Shown in pieces: positions 45,448-53,617 of a DNA stretch of 64,000 bases. The stretch covers positions 3,502,501 through 3,566,500 of the forward strand of contig NZ_CP141608.1 of assembly GCF_035581345.1 (NCBI RefSeq). Reading direction: 5' to 3'. The number at the start of each line of letters is the position of its first letter. The first letter of the stretch is position 1. The notes under the pieces are model-generated. The model worked only from the letters and a program-made list of their open reading frames with translations, had not been told where the DNA came from and did no database searches. Both the position numbers and the translations under genes were made by a program. The stretch comes from Pseudomonas sp. JQ170C (lineage in GTDB: Bacteria > Pseudomonadota > Gammaproteobacteria > Pseudomonadales > Pseudomonadaceae).

Positions 45448-47190
45448 TCAGGACGCGGGGGCGTAGACCTGTTTGCCGGCGAAGAAAGTCTTCAGCACTT
45501 GGGTGTCGAACAGCTCGTCGTTGCTGACCTTGAACACGTCACGGTCAAGCACGATCAGGTCGGCCTGCTTGCCCGGCGACAGCGAACCGATCTGCTGCTC
45601 AAGACGCAGGGTCTTGGCGGCATTGAGGGTGTAGGCCTGGAACATGACCTGACGGTCGACACTCTCCTTGGCATTGAGCACCCCCAACGGCCCCTTGCGG
45701 GTGATGGCCTGGGCGATGGCGTTCCAGGGGTTGGGGCTGGACACCGGCCAGTCACTGGCCCCGGCAATCGTTGCACCGGCCTTTTGCAGGGAGTGGGCCG
45801 GGTATTGGTAGCCGTAGGCCGAGGCGCTGATGTAGGGCTTGACCAGCTCGACGGTATAGCTCTCGCCAGTGGCCCAGAGCAATTGCATCGACGCGATCAC
45901 GCCCAATTGCTTGAAGCGTGGAAAGTCCTTGGGATCGACCAGTTGCAGGTGGCTGATGCTATGGGCCTTGGGGCTGCTACTGAGCGTGCGCGCATAGTCG
46001 ACAGCATTGAGTGATTCACGCACTGCACGGTCGCCCACCGCATGCATGTGCACGATCCAGTCGCGCTGTTCTGCGGCGGCCACCAGTTCACCAAAGTGCT
46101 CAGGCTCGATCAGCAACTGGCCGTTCTTGTGGCTGTTCTTGTAGGGGGCGATCACCGCTGCGGTCTGCCCCGGATACTCGAGCACACCGTCGACGAACAC
46201 CTTGATCCCCGGGAAGCTCAGGTTGGGCACACCGTCGAACTGTTTAATCACCTTGGCCAGCACTTCAAGGTCGGCGGGGCGGCTCTTGGGGTTGGCGATC
46301 ATCAAGGCGGCAACGTGGGCATTGAGCTCGCCCTTCTCGGCCAGGGCACGGTACAGCGGCAGCACGCCGACACTCTGTTCGGTCGCCTTGAAATCAAACA
46401 GCGAGTCGCCGCTACCGGCGTTCGAGGCGGCGTCCATCCAGGCCGTGACCCCATACTGGTTATTGATCCGCACCGCCTCGCGGGCAGCCTTGATCATGAC
46501 CTCTTCACTGGCCGGGGGAATCTGGCTGCGCACCTGATCCCAGCGCGACTCGGAGAAGTAGCCGTTGGGGGTGAAGTCGGCGTCGTGGCCGACGTAGCTG
46601 CGGTCCTGCTCGGACATGCCCTTGACCCGCGCCGCGTCGATGTTCAGGCGCTTGAGCATGGCGTTGTTGGCCCAGCCGGTGTGGCCGTCGATACCGCTCA
46701 GCACCAGCGGCTGGTCCACCCAGCGCCCCTGGTTGAACACCTGGCCCAGCTCGCGGCTTTGCTCCCAATAGGCCGAGCTCACCCCGGCAATACTGATCAC
46801 ATCCCCGGCTCGCCCGCGCCCCTCCTTGACCTCGGCCAGAATCCACTGCTCAAGTTCGGGCAGTGGTTTTTCTTCGTCTTGCAGGTTGGCACCCAGGCTG
46901 TCGAACGCCGCGACCACCGGGTGGCTGTGGGTGTCGATCATGCCGGGCATCAGCACCTTGCCGGCCAGGTCGATGCGTTGCGTATGGGCATCGGCCAGCG
47001 CATTGATCTGGGCGTCGCTGCCCACTTGCAGGATCTTGCCGTCCTTGACGGCCACCGCCTGCATCAGCCCCTGGCCAGGTTCCGCGGTGTACACCTTGCC
47101 ATTGACCAGCACGAGGTCGGCGGCAGCCAGTGCGTGGAAAGAACAAGCGGCCAGCGTGGTGGCCAACAGGGTGGGAATCAATCGTTGCAT
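45448..47190 (-). CDS. YtcJ-like exported amidohydrolase
   Basis: A 580-residue amidohydrolase-superfamily enzyme (amidohydrolase_3). It has a signal peptide (residues 1-23, ALAAAD), so it acts in the periplasm. MPGMIDTHSHP gives the first metal histidines, FVDGVLEYPGQTA the region around the metal-binding lysine/glutamate, and MHAVGDRAV and GASDWPVSSP the later histidine and aspartate. Relatives hydrolyse formamides or similar amide bonds; the substrate is unknown. The next gene to the right, a LuxR regulator on the same strand, ends 82 bases upstream of its start. Confidence 0.88.
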   Translation of the reverse strand: MQRLIPTLLATTLAACSFHALAAADLVLVNGKVYTAEPGQGLMQAVAVKDGKILQVGSDAQINALADAHTQRIDLAGKVLMPGMIDTHSHPVVAAFDSLGANLQDEEKPLPELEQWILAEVKEGRGRAGDVISIAGVSSAYWEQSRELGQVFNQGRWVDQPLVLSGIDGHTGWANNAMLKRLNIDAARVKGMSEQDRSYVGHDADFTPNGYFSESRWDQVRSQIPPASEEVMIKAAREAVRINNQYGVTAWMDAASNAGSGDSLFDFKATEQSVGVLPLYRALAEKGELNAHVAALMIANPKSRPADLEVLAKVIKQFDGVPNLSFPGIKVFVDGVLEYPGQTAAVIAPYKNSHKNGQLLIEPEHFGELVAAAEQRDWIVHMHAVGDRAVRESLNAVDYARTLSSSPKAHSISHLQLVDPKDFPRFKQLGVIASMQLLWATGESYTVELVKPYISASAYGYQYPAHSLQKAGATIAGASDWPVSSPNPWNAIAQAITRKGPLGVLNAKESVDRQVMFQAYTLNAAKTLRLEQQIGSLSPGKQADLIVLDRDVFKVSNDELFDTQVLKTFFAGKQVYAPAS

Positions 47191-47272
47191 TGGAACGCTC
47201 TCTTGTTTTTATCGGGGCTGGGCACACCCTATAGCGCGCCGCAAAAGAGCGGACCTCTGCAAATGAGGAGGG

Positions 47273-48286
47273 TCAGGCGGATTTCTCACCCCCTGCAAGC
47301 CCGACACGCAAGGCAGAGCCCAGCTCCACCTTGCTCTTGACCCCCAGTTGGGCGTAGCAGTTGCGCAGATAGGTGCGCACTGTTGCCGGGCTCAGTGACA
47401 GGATGCGGGCGATTTCCTTGTAGGAATGACCCGCGGCGAACAGCATCGCGGCCGTGCGCTCGCGGGGCGCCAGCACCACACCGGGCGGCGGCGCTTCCAG
47501 CGACAGGATCACATGCTCGGCATTGGGGCTCAGGGTCAGGGCGCAGCGGCCCAGGCGCATCACGCAGGGCACCTTGTGCAACTGCGCGGTCACCGCAGAC
47601 GGCAGCACCGAGCCGTGCCAGCCCGGCACCTCGCGTTCGATTGCAGCACACAGGCGTGCGCCGATGTGCAACAGGCTGCCATCCAGGCGTGCCACGCCGA
47701 AATCACGGGCACCGTTGCCGGTGTCGACCCGGATCATGTCCTGCACCTGGAACCGCCACAGTTGCAGCAAGTGATCGCAGAAAGCGGCAAACAAGCCCTC
47801 CTCCTGGGCATCGAACGCCACATCGTCAACGCCCCGGTACAGGCAGACAAAAAAATTCAGGCCGCTTTCGGGCAGCTCGAAGGTAATGCTCATGAGGTGG
47901 TAGAGGTCGTAGCGGCGGGCAAACACATTGACCGCTTCGACCGGGTCGGTGAATTCGCTGTCGCGCACCACCTTGCCCACCCGGGTCAATGTGTCCTGGG
48001 CAAAGCTGTCGACCCCGGCCACCTGGCGCCACTCGGCGGCGAACGCATCGGGCAGATCGATACGCCCGTGCATCCAGCTTTGCGGCGCTACGCTGGCAGC
48101 GCCTGCAGACATCTCCCCCCACCAGGCCGAAGCGAACGGCACCAGTTCACGAAACGCCTGCAAGCCGTCGGCGATAAAGTGCGAGCCGCCCTCCTCGCGC
48201 GCCAGGCTGGCCAACTGGAGCACACAACGATTGAACGCCTGGAGCGTTGCCATCGACAGCGGTGTCTGGCTTGTTTCGACTGCCAC
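47273..48286 (-). CDS. LuxR-family transcriptional regulator
   Basis: A 337-residue regulator. The C-terminal HTH is LAPRERTAAMLFAAGHSYKE followed by SLSPATVRTYLRNCYAQLGV (about residues 270-325). The long N-terminal region resembles no sensor domain I can name and contains no phospho-acceptor domain. The start is GTG 48286 with AAGGA upstream; ATG 48253 is an alternative. It lies between an amidohydrolase and an M14 peptidase gene, all on one strand, and may control them. Confidence 0.88.
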   Translation of the reverse strand: MAVETSQTPLSMATLQAFNRCVLQLASLAREEGGSHFIADGLQAFRELVPFASAWWGEMSAGAASVAPQSWMHGRIDLPDAFAAEWRQVAGVDSFAQDTLTRVGKVVRDSEFTDPVEAVNVFARRYDLYHLMSITFELPESGLNFFVCLYRGVDDVAFDAQEEGLFAAFCDHLLQLWRFQVQDMIRVDTGNGARDFGVARLDGSLLHIGARLCAAIEREVPGWHGSVLPSAVTAQLHKVPCVMRLGRCALTLSPNAEHVILSLEAPPPGVVLAPRERTAAMLFAAGHSYKEIARILSLSPATVRTYLRNCYAQLGVKSKVELGSALRVGLAGGEKSA

Positions 48287-48319
48287 GCCGGCTATTCCTT
48301 ATTGTTGAAATCTTCGCAT

Positions 48320-48389
48320 GTAGGAGCGGGCTTGCCCCGCGATAGCGATCAGGCCGTCACATCGCATCGCGGGGCAAGCCCGCTCCTAC
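48320..48389. repeat. REP pair
   Basis: Two inverted REP arms of about 23 bases with a loop of roughly 22 bases. It lies between the LuxR gene and the M14 peptidase gene, close to the peptidase stop codon. Confidence 0.85.
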
Positions 48390-48396
48390 GCATCGG

Positions 48397-50301
48397 TCAG
48401 TACACCGTGCCGACCGGGTACACAAACGCGTTCACGTCATAAAACGGCGTGCGCTGGTAGAACCACTGCAAACGCGCACCGGGGCTGGCGGCAAAGGTCT
48501 TGTCGTCCTTGAGCTTTTTCTCGAACTCGGCCTTGAGTGCCGGGCTCTCGGCCAGCATCTTGCGCGCCATGGGCTCCATCACGTACTCCTCGGGTTCTTC
48601 GGCCACCACCAGGGTCGAGTTGAAGAACCCCCAGGACCAGAACGAATCCGGGCTTTGCGGGTACAGCAAATTGACCGCCAACACCCCCAGAGGCTGATCG
48701 AGGTCGATCACCACCGAGCCCGCCGGGAAGGTCTGCAGCCGCTCGAACGGCTTGCCCACGCCACTGACCGGCAGGCGCCCTTCATAGCCGGGAATCTGGT
48801 TCGGCTGCGCGCGATCGGGCTCGAACCCGCCGGCCACCTTGACCTGGTCCATGCGATAGAGGGTGACCGCGATGGCGGTGGGCTTGTCCAGGGTGGTCAT
48901 CTGAATGCCATGGGCCTTGAGGCGGGCAATCACCTCGCGCCATTGTGCTGGCACCACGTATTGTTGCGGGCGCTTGACCACCAGGTCCGGCTCGGTGTTG
49001 CCGGTGACCGGCACCGTGAGCTTCTTGGGCTGGTTGCTCCAGACAATGGTCTTGGCCCCGGTGATCGGCGACTGCTCGTAGCGGTAGTCGCCCACGGTGA
49101 ACGGTGTGGTCTGCGCCTTGCCTGGCTTCCAGGTGAGGATCACATCCTGCTGGGTTTCAAGCCGCTCGCGGTCCTGGCGGATGGCTTCTTTGAGCGAGGC
49201 CGACTGGTCACCGATCACCTGGATCATGCCCTTGAGCATCACGTAGTTGCCCAGCACCTGGGTCTGGTACGGGTGCAGTGCATGCTGCTCGATCAGGATC
49301 GACGGCACATTGCGAATGTCGCCGTACTGGTTGGAAAACCGCGCGAGGTCGGTGCGGTACGGGTAGTAGCCCTGGGTCGGGTCCTGGTTGTCGTTCAGGC
49401 TGATGCACTCGTGCACCACATGGCCGTCCGCCTCCAGGGCCTGGTACACCGGCGCACGCATGACCGTGTCCATCCAGGCGCTGCTGGCCGGCGACCAGCC
49501 ATTGCCATTGTGGCAATAGGAGCTGTCGTAGGGGTACATGGCGCCGTCGGTGGAATGGGTGTCAGCAAAAAAACTCAGGTCATAGGTGTTGAACACCCAG
49601 GCAACGTTGCGGATCTCGGCGCTGTCGAGCTTGGTGAAATCGCGGTTGAGGTTGTAGTTCAAGCCGTTGACCCGCCAGCCGGTTTCCTGCGGGCCGTTCT
49701 GGTTGATCCGGCCGTAGGCACTGCGGCGCAGGTCGCCGTCGATGTTGACGGTGGGTATGAACAGAATGTTGACCTTCGCCAGCAGACTGGCCAGCGGCTT
49801 GTCGCCCGTGGTCATGTCGCGCAGCAGCATGAACATGGCGTCCTTGCCGTTGGCCTCGCCGGGATGGATCTCGGCTTCGACCAGGATCGTCGGCTTGCCG
49901 GAATCGTTGAGCCCTGCCGGCGACTTGTCGACTTCAAGCGAGGCGATGGCCATCACCATCGGGTGACCCTCGGCGCTTTTTTCCGGCAACTCGTGAAGCA
50001 CCACACTGCCACCGGACGCTGCCGCCAGCCTGGTCAGGTAAGCGCGGGTTTCATCGTAGTTGCTGGTCTGGTTGAAACCGCTGGCCTCGGCCTGGGTAAT
50101 CAGCGGGTTATCCGCCTTGGCGATATAGCGCGTGCTGGTCAGCGCCTGCTCGAACATCGGCGGCAGAATGCGCTGCTTGGCCGCCTCGGGGTAAGCGCTA
50201 TCGTCGATATAAGAAGGCGCGCCGGGCAATGCTGCCAGTGCCGGCAAGCCTGCGCCCATCAGCATCGCGGCAACGAGGGGCTGCAAAAGCGAGTGTTTCA
50301 T
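48397..50301 (-). CDS. Secreted M14-family zinc carboxypeptidase
   Basis: A 634-residue protein with a signal peptide (MKHSLLQPLVAAMLMGAGLP...). The zinc-binding HxxE pair lies in EAEIHPGEANGKDAMFML, and the third histidine probably in FADTHSTDGAMYP. A downstream region with beta-sandwich-like sequence fills the C-terminal third. It probably trims peptides in the periplasm. A divergent cupin gene lies to the right. Together with the amidohydrolase and porin it suggests scavenging of modified peptides. Confidence 0.88.
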   Translation of the reverse strand: MKHSLLQPLVAAMLMGAGLPALAALPGAPSYIDDSAYPEAAKQRILPPMFEQALTSTRYIAKADNPLITQAEASGFNQTSNYDETRAYLTRLAAASGGSVVLHELPEKSAEGHPMVMAIASLEVDKSPAGLNDSGKPTILVEAEIHPGEANGKDAMFMLLRDMTTGDKPLASLLAKVNILFIPTVNIDGDLRRSAYGRINQNGPQETGWRVNGLNYNLNRDFTKLDSAEIRNVAWVFNTYDLSFFADTHSTDGAMYPYDSSYCHNGNGWSPASSAWMDTVMRAPVYQALEADGHVVHECISLNDNQDPTQGYYPYRTDLARFSNQYGDIRNVPSILIEQHALHPYQTQVLGNYVMLKGMIQVIGDQSASLKEAIRQDRERLETQQDVILTWKPGKAQTTPFTVGDYRYEQSPITGAKTIVWSNQPKKLTVPVTGNTEPDLVVKRPQQYVVPAQWREVIARLKAHGIQMTTLDKPTAIAVTLYRMDQVKVAGGFEPDRAQPNQIPGYEGRLPVSGVGKPFERLQTFPAGSVVIDLDQPLGVLAVNLLYPQSPDSFWSWGFFNSTLVVAEEPEEYVMEPMARKMLAESPALKAEFEKKLKDDKTFAASPGARLQWFYQRTPFYDVNAFVYPVGTVY

Positions 50302-50373
50302 GATGTTTCCCTATCATGAGAGGCAGACGCCACCTTAAACCACAATGCCAAGCCAGACGAGAGGCATTCCACC

Positions 50374-50697
50374 ATGCTCGAGAACCTGTTCACGTCCCTG
50401 CCTGGGGACACCAGCCGGGAACACATCGACACCCTGCTCAGCCGCCCGGGACTGCGCATCGAGCGCATTGTCTCCTACGGCCAGGCCAGCCCGCCGGGCT
50501 TCTGGTATGACCAGCCGCAGAACGAATGGGTCGTGGTCCTCAGCGGCTCGGCGGGGCTACGCCTGGAGCACGAGGTCGCGGAACGGACAATGCGCCCGGG
50601 CGACTGCATCGAACTGCCGGCCCACTGCCGGCACCGGGTGGAATGGACAGACAGCACACAAGCCACCGTCTGGCTGGCCATACACTGGCCCCTGTAG
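50374..50697 (+). CDS. Small cupin-domain protein
   Basis: A 107-residue single-cupin protein. QNEWVVVLSGSAGLRLE and MRPGDCIELPAHCRHRVEWT are the two cupin motifs, with histidines and a glutamate for metal binding. No catalytic role can be assigned. It is divergent from the M14 peptidase gene across 72 bases. Repeats follow it. Confidence 0.85.
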   Translation: MLENLFTSLPGDTSREHIDTLLSRPGLRIERIVSYGQASPPGFWYDQPQNEWVVVLSGSAGLRLEHEVAERTMRPGDCIELPAHCRHRVEWTDSTQATVWLAIHWPL

Positions 50698-50752
50698 GAA
50701 GCGGGCTTGCCCCGCGATGAGACCGGTACAGCCAGCGCATCCGCCAGATCGC

Positions 50753-50893
50753 GGGGCAAGCCAACTGAAACAAAGTCGCCTAGATTGCGGCCGCGGTGCG
50801 GCCGATCGCAGGCTATCGCCAGCGGCTACAGGGGGCTGGGTTGTAGCCGCTGCCGAGGAACGAGGCTGCGATCGACTGCAAAGCAGTCGCCAT
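50753..50893. repeat. Intergenic repeat, copy 1
   Basis: This copy shares about 90 percent of its bases with 51041-51177 by eye. Both contain GCGGCCGATCGCAGGCT, CGCCAGCGGCTACAGGG, TTGTAGCCGCTG and GAGGCTGCGATCGACTGCAA segments. They are able to fold into several hairpins. Confidence 0.8.
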
Positions 50894-51040
50894 CCCGTCA
50901 GGTACGGCGCAGCCTGTGAGAACGCCACAGACCAGCAAGAGCGCAGCGAATTGTGCTCTTGATCTTGATCTGGCTTTTGATCTACCCGCCCCGTCAACCA
51001 GAAAGGCCGAACGGAGGTGCACGACTCGAGGGCCTTCACC

Positions 51041-51177
51041 GGGCAAGCCAACCGAAACAATGTCGCCTGAATTGCGGCCGCTGTGCGGCCGATCGCAGGC
51101 TGTCGCCAGCGGCTACAGGGGCTGGGTTGTAGCCGCTGTCGAGGAACGAGGCTGCGATCGACTGCAAAGCAGTCGCA
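51041..51177. repeat. Intergenic repeat, copy 2
   Basis: A direct repeat of 50753-50893. A shorter related stretch occurs at 61588-61637, so this is a dispersed family in this genome rather than a simple local duplication. Confidence 0.8.
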
Positions 51178-51416
51178 ATGCCCCGTAGCGACACCGTAGT
51201 GAGGGGACTCGAAGCGCAGCGCAGAGCCCCTGGTGGGGCAAGCCCTTTGCTTACTTTGGGGCGTTTGCCAAAGTAAGGCGCCGTAAGGGCGCAAAGGTGA
51301 TTCAGCGTCACCACAGCCAATGGATAAGACCACCAACACCAACACCTCATCGCGAGGCCGGTGATGGTCCTACCCAATGTGCACGACTCGGGGGCCATCG
51401 CGGGGCAAGCCCGCTC

Positions 51417-52310
51417 CTACAAATAAGGTTGTTCTTCGCCGGGACTGCGGTCGAAATGACGCTTGTATTCGCGGCTGAACTGCGACGTGCTCTGATACCC
51501 CACCCGATGCGCCACCTGCGCCACCCCCAGCCCTTCACCAATCAACATCTGCTGGGCCTTGAGCAAGCGCAGCCGCTTCAGATACTGCATCGGCGACAAC
51601 AACGTACTGCGCTTGAAATGCTCATGAAACGTCGAGGCGCTCATGTTGGCGCAATTGGCCAGCGCCTCGACACTCAAAGGCTCGGCATAGTGTTCGCGCA
51701 AGTGGTTCAGTGCCGCGGCAATACGCGCAAAATGCCCTTGCTGCTCGACCAGCGCCCGCAAAACCCCCGCTTGTGGCCCGCGCAAGGCCACGTACAACAC
51801 CTCCCGCACACGGGCCGCGCCCATCACCTGGCTGTCGAGGGGGTCCTGCAGGCAACGCAGCAAGCGCTCGACGCTGTCGCGCATGGCGTCATCCAGCACC
51901 GCCGAGGTCATCGACTCCGGTGTCTGTGCCTTGATCGGGTGGTCGGCCGGCGAGCCCATGCTCTGCACCAACTCCCCCAGCACCAGACGGTCGATTGCCA
52001 CCGAAACCCCCAGCAGCGGCGCCTGCGCGGTGGCGAAGGTTTCGCACATGAACGGCACCGACAACGCCTGCACCAGATAATGACCCGCACCGTATTCCAG
52101 GGTCCGTGGCCCCAGGCGCGCCAGTTTGCTGCCTTGAGCGAGGATCATCAGGCTGGGCTCATAGATCTGTGGACTGCTGGCGACGTAGTGACTGGCCGAG
52201 AGCACCTGCACCTGGGGTACGTGGGTGTCGACGAAGCCCGGACGCACGGCGAGGGTGCGGATCAAGGCGCAAAGGTTGGCGTTGGCATCAACGTGGCAAG
52301 TCAGCTGCAT
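51417..52310 (-). CDS. AraC-family regulator, probably of the adjacent alcohol dehydrogenase
   Basis: About 297 residues. The N-terminal AraC_N/cupin-like part contains EPSLMILAQGSKLARLG. The C-terminal double HTH has LSVEALANCANMSASTFHEHFK and VAHRVGYQSTSQFSREYKRHFD. This arrangement is that of YqhC-like regulators, which sense aldehydes and switch on alcohol dehydrogenases. It is divergent from a YahK-like dehydrogenase gene. Start uncertain: ATG 52310 chosen, ATG 52343 possible; neither has a strong ribosome site. Confidence 0.87.
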   Translation of the reverse strand: MQLTCHVDANANLCALIRTLAVRPGFVDTHVPQVQVLSASHYVASSPQIYEPSLMILAQGSKLARLGPRTLEYGAGHYLVQALSVPFMCETFATAQAPLLGVSVAIDRLVLGELVQSMGSPADHPIKAQTPESMTSAVLDDAMRDSVERLLRCLQDPLDSQVMGAARVREVLYVALRGPQAGVLRALVEQQGHFARIAAALNHLREHYAEPLSVEALANCANMSASTFHEHFKRSTLLSPMQYLKRLRLLKAQQMLIGEGLGVAQVAHRVGYQSTSQFSREYKRHFDRSPGEEQPYL

Positions 52311-52490
52311 GGAAAACCAGGACGGAGGAATAGACACTGCCATGATCGCAGCTTGGCGGCCACCTGTGTGCAAGCCCCGCACAACTCCGGAGCTTTAGGC
52401 ATGACTGGCGGAGGAATGACGGTGGGCAGTACCCCTGCCCCTGCGGACAATGCGCCCACTTATCCGCTTAAACGTTTTACCGAGGTTTCC

Positions 52491-53543
52491 ATGTACACAG
52501 CAATCGGTTACGCCGCCCAGTCCCCCACCGCGCCCCTGGCGCCCATGAGCTTCCAGCGCCGCGCCCTGCGCGCCGATGATGTGGACATCGAGATTCTCTA
52601 CTGTGGCGTGTGCCACTCGGACATCCACCAGGCCCGCAATGAATGGGGCATCGCCGTGTACCCGCTGATGCCCGGCCATGAAATCGTCGGCAGGGTCACG
52701 GCGGTAGGCGACAGCGTCAGCCGCTATAAGGTCGGCGACAACGTCGGTGTCGGCTGCATGGTCGATTCCTGCCAGCACTGTGAAGCCTGCCGGGCGGACC
52801 TTGAGCAGTACTGCCTCGAAGGCCCGACCATGACCTACGCCACCCCGGACCGTATCGACGGCAGCAACACCATGGGCGGCTACTCCAACAGCATCGTGGT
52901 CAGCGAGCGCTTCGTGCTGCGCATCCCGGCAGCCCTGGACCTGGCCGGCGCCGCGCCGATCCTCTGCGCCGGCATCACCACCTACTCGCCGCTCAAGCAC
53001 TACGGGGTCAAGCCCGGCGATCGTGTGGGCATTCTGGGCATGGGCGGCCTGGGGCACATGGGCATCAAGTTCGCCAAGGCCATGGGGGCGGAAGTCACGC
53101 TGTTCACCCGTTCCGCCAGCAAGGCCGAGGAAGCGCGTCGCCAGGGTGCCGACCATGTGATCGTCTCCACCGATCCCGAGCAAATGCAGGCGGCGGCCGA
53201 ACAGTTCGATTTCCTGCTCGACACCATCCCGGTCCAGCACGACCTGAACCCTTATCTGCAGACCCTGAAGTTCGATGGCGTGCACATCCTGGTGGGCCTG
53301 ATCGAACCGGTGGACCCTGCCCTGCACGCGGCCAACCTGGTGATGAAGCGCCGTGTCCTGGCCGGCTCGTTGATCGGCGGTATCAAAGAAACCCAGGAGG
53401 TGCTGACCTTCTGCGCCGAGCACGATATTCGCTGCGACATCGAGATGCTCGATATCCGCCACATCAATGAAGCCTACGAGCGGATGATTGCCGGCGATGT
53501 GAAGTACCGCTTCGTGATTGATATGGCTACGCTCAAGGGTTGA
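52491..53543 (+). CDS. Zinc-dependent alcohol dehydrogenase, YahK/cinnamyl type
   Basis: A 350-residue NADP(H)-type medium-chain dehydrogenase. YCGVCHSDIH and GHEIVG bind catalytic zinc, CxxCxxC-type cysteines (CMVDSCQHCEACRADLEQYC) bind structural zinc, and GILGMGGLGHMGIKFAKAMG is the nucleotide fold. Relatives reduce a wide range of aldehydes. It is divergent from an AraC regulator and likely aldehyde-inducible. The start is ATG 52491 after CGAGG. Confidence 0.93.
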   Translation: MYTAIGYAAQSPTAPLAPMSFQRRALRADDVDIEILYCGVCHSDIHQARNEWGIAVYPLMPGHEIVGRVTAVGDSVSRYKVGDNVGVGCMVDSCQHCEACRADLEQYCLEGPTMTYATPDRIDGSNTMGGYSNSIVVSERFVLRIPAALDLAGAAPILCAGITTYSPLKHYGVKPGDRVGILGMGGLGHMGIKFAKAMGAEVTLFTRSASKAEEARRQGADHVIVSTDPEQMQAAAEQFDFLLDTIPVQHDLNPYLQTLKFDGVHILVGLIEPVDPALHAANLVMKRRVLAGSLIGGIKETQEVLTFCAEHDIRCDIEMLDIRHINEAYERMIAGDVKYRFVIDMATLKG

Positions 53544-53617
53544 AGATTCACTTCAGGTGCAGGGGCCCGCTCGAGGCCCCTGCCCGCCACCCCGGTTTCT
53601 CCATGGAGAGCCAGCCC

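Larger units (their letters stand above)
50698..51416. repeat. Repeat-rich intergenic region
   Basis: No real gene is seen in these 719 bases. They hold a REP pair (about 50696-50760), two copies of a 140-base repeat (50753-50893 and 51041-51177), a further Pseudomonas-type repetitive stretch with GGGGCGTTTGCCAAAGTAAG (about 51178-51300), and a single REP (51397-51420) beside the AraC gene stop. Confidence 0.8.

Noticed and set aside
50557..51345. A 262-codon open frame on the minus strand in the repeat region
   Set aside because: It runs through REP and 140-base repeats, has low-complexity composition with repeated segments, and has no recognisable domain or ribosome site. It is an artefact of GC-rich repeats.
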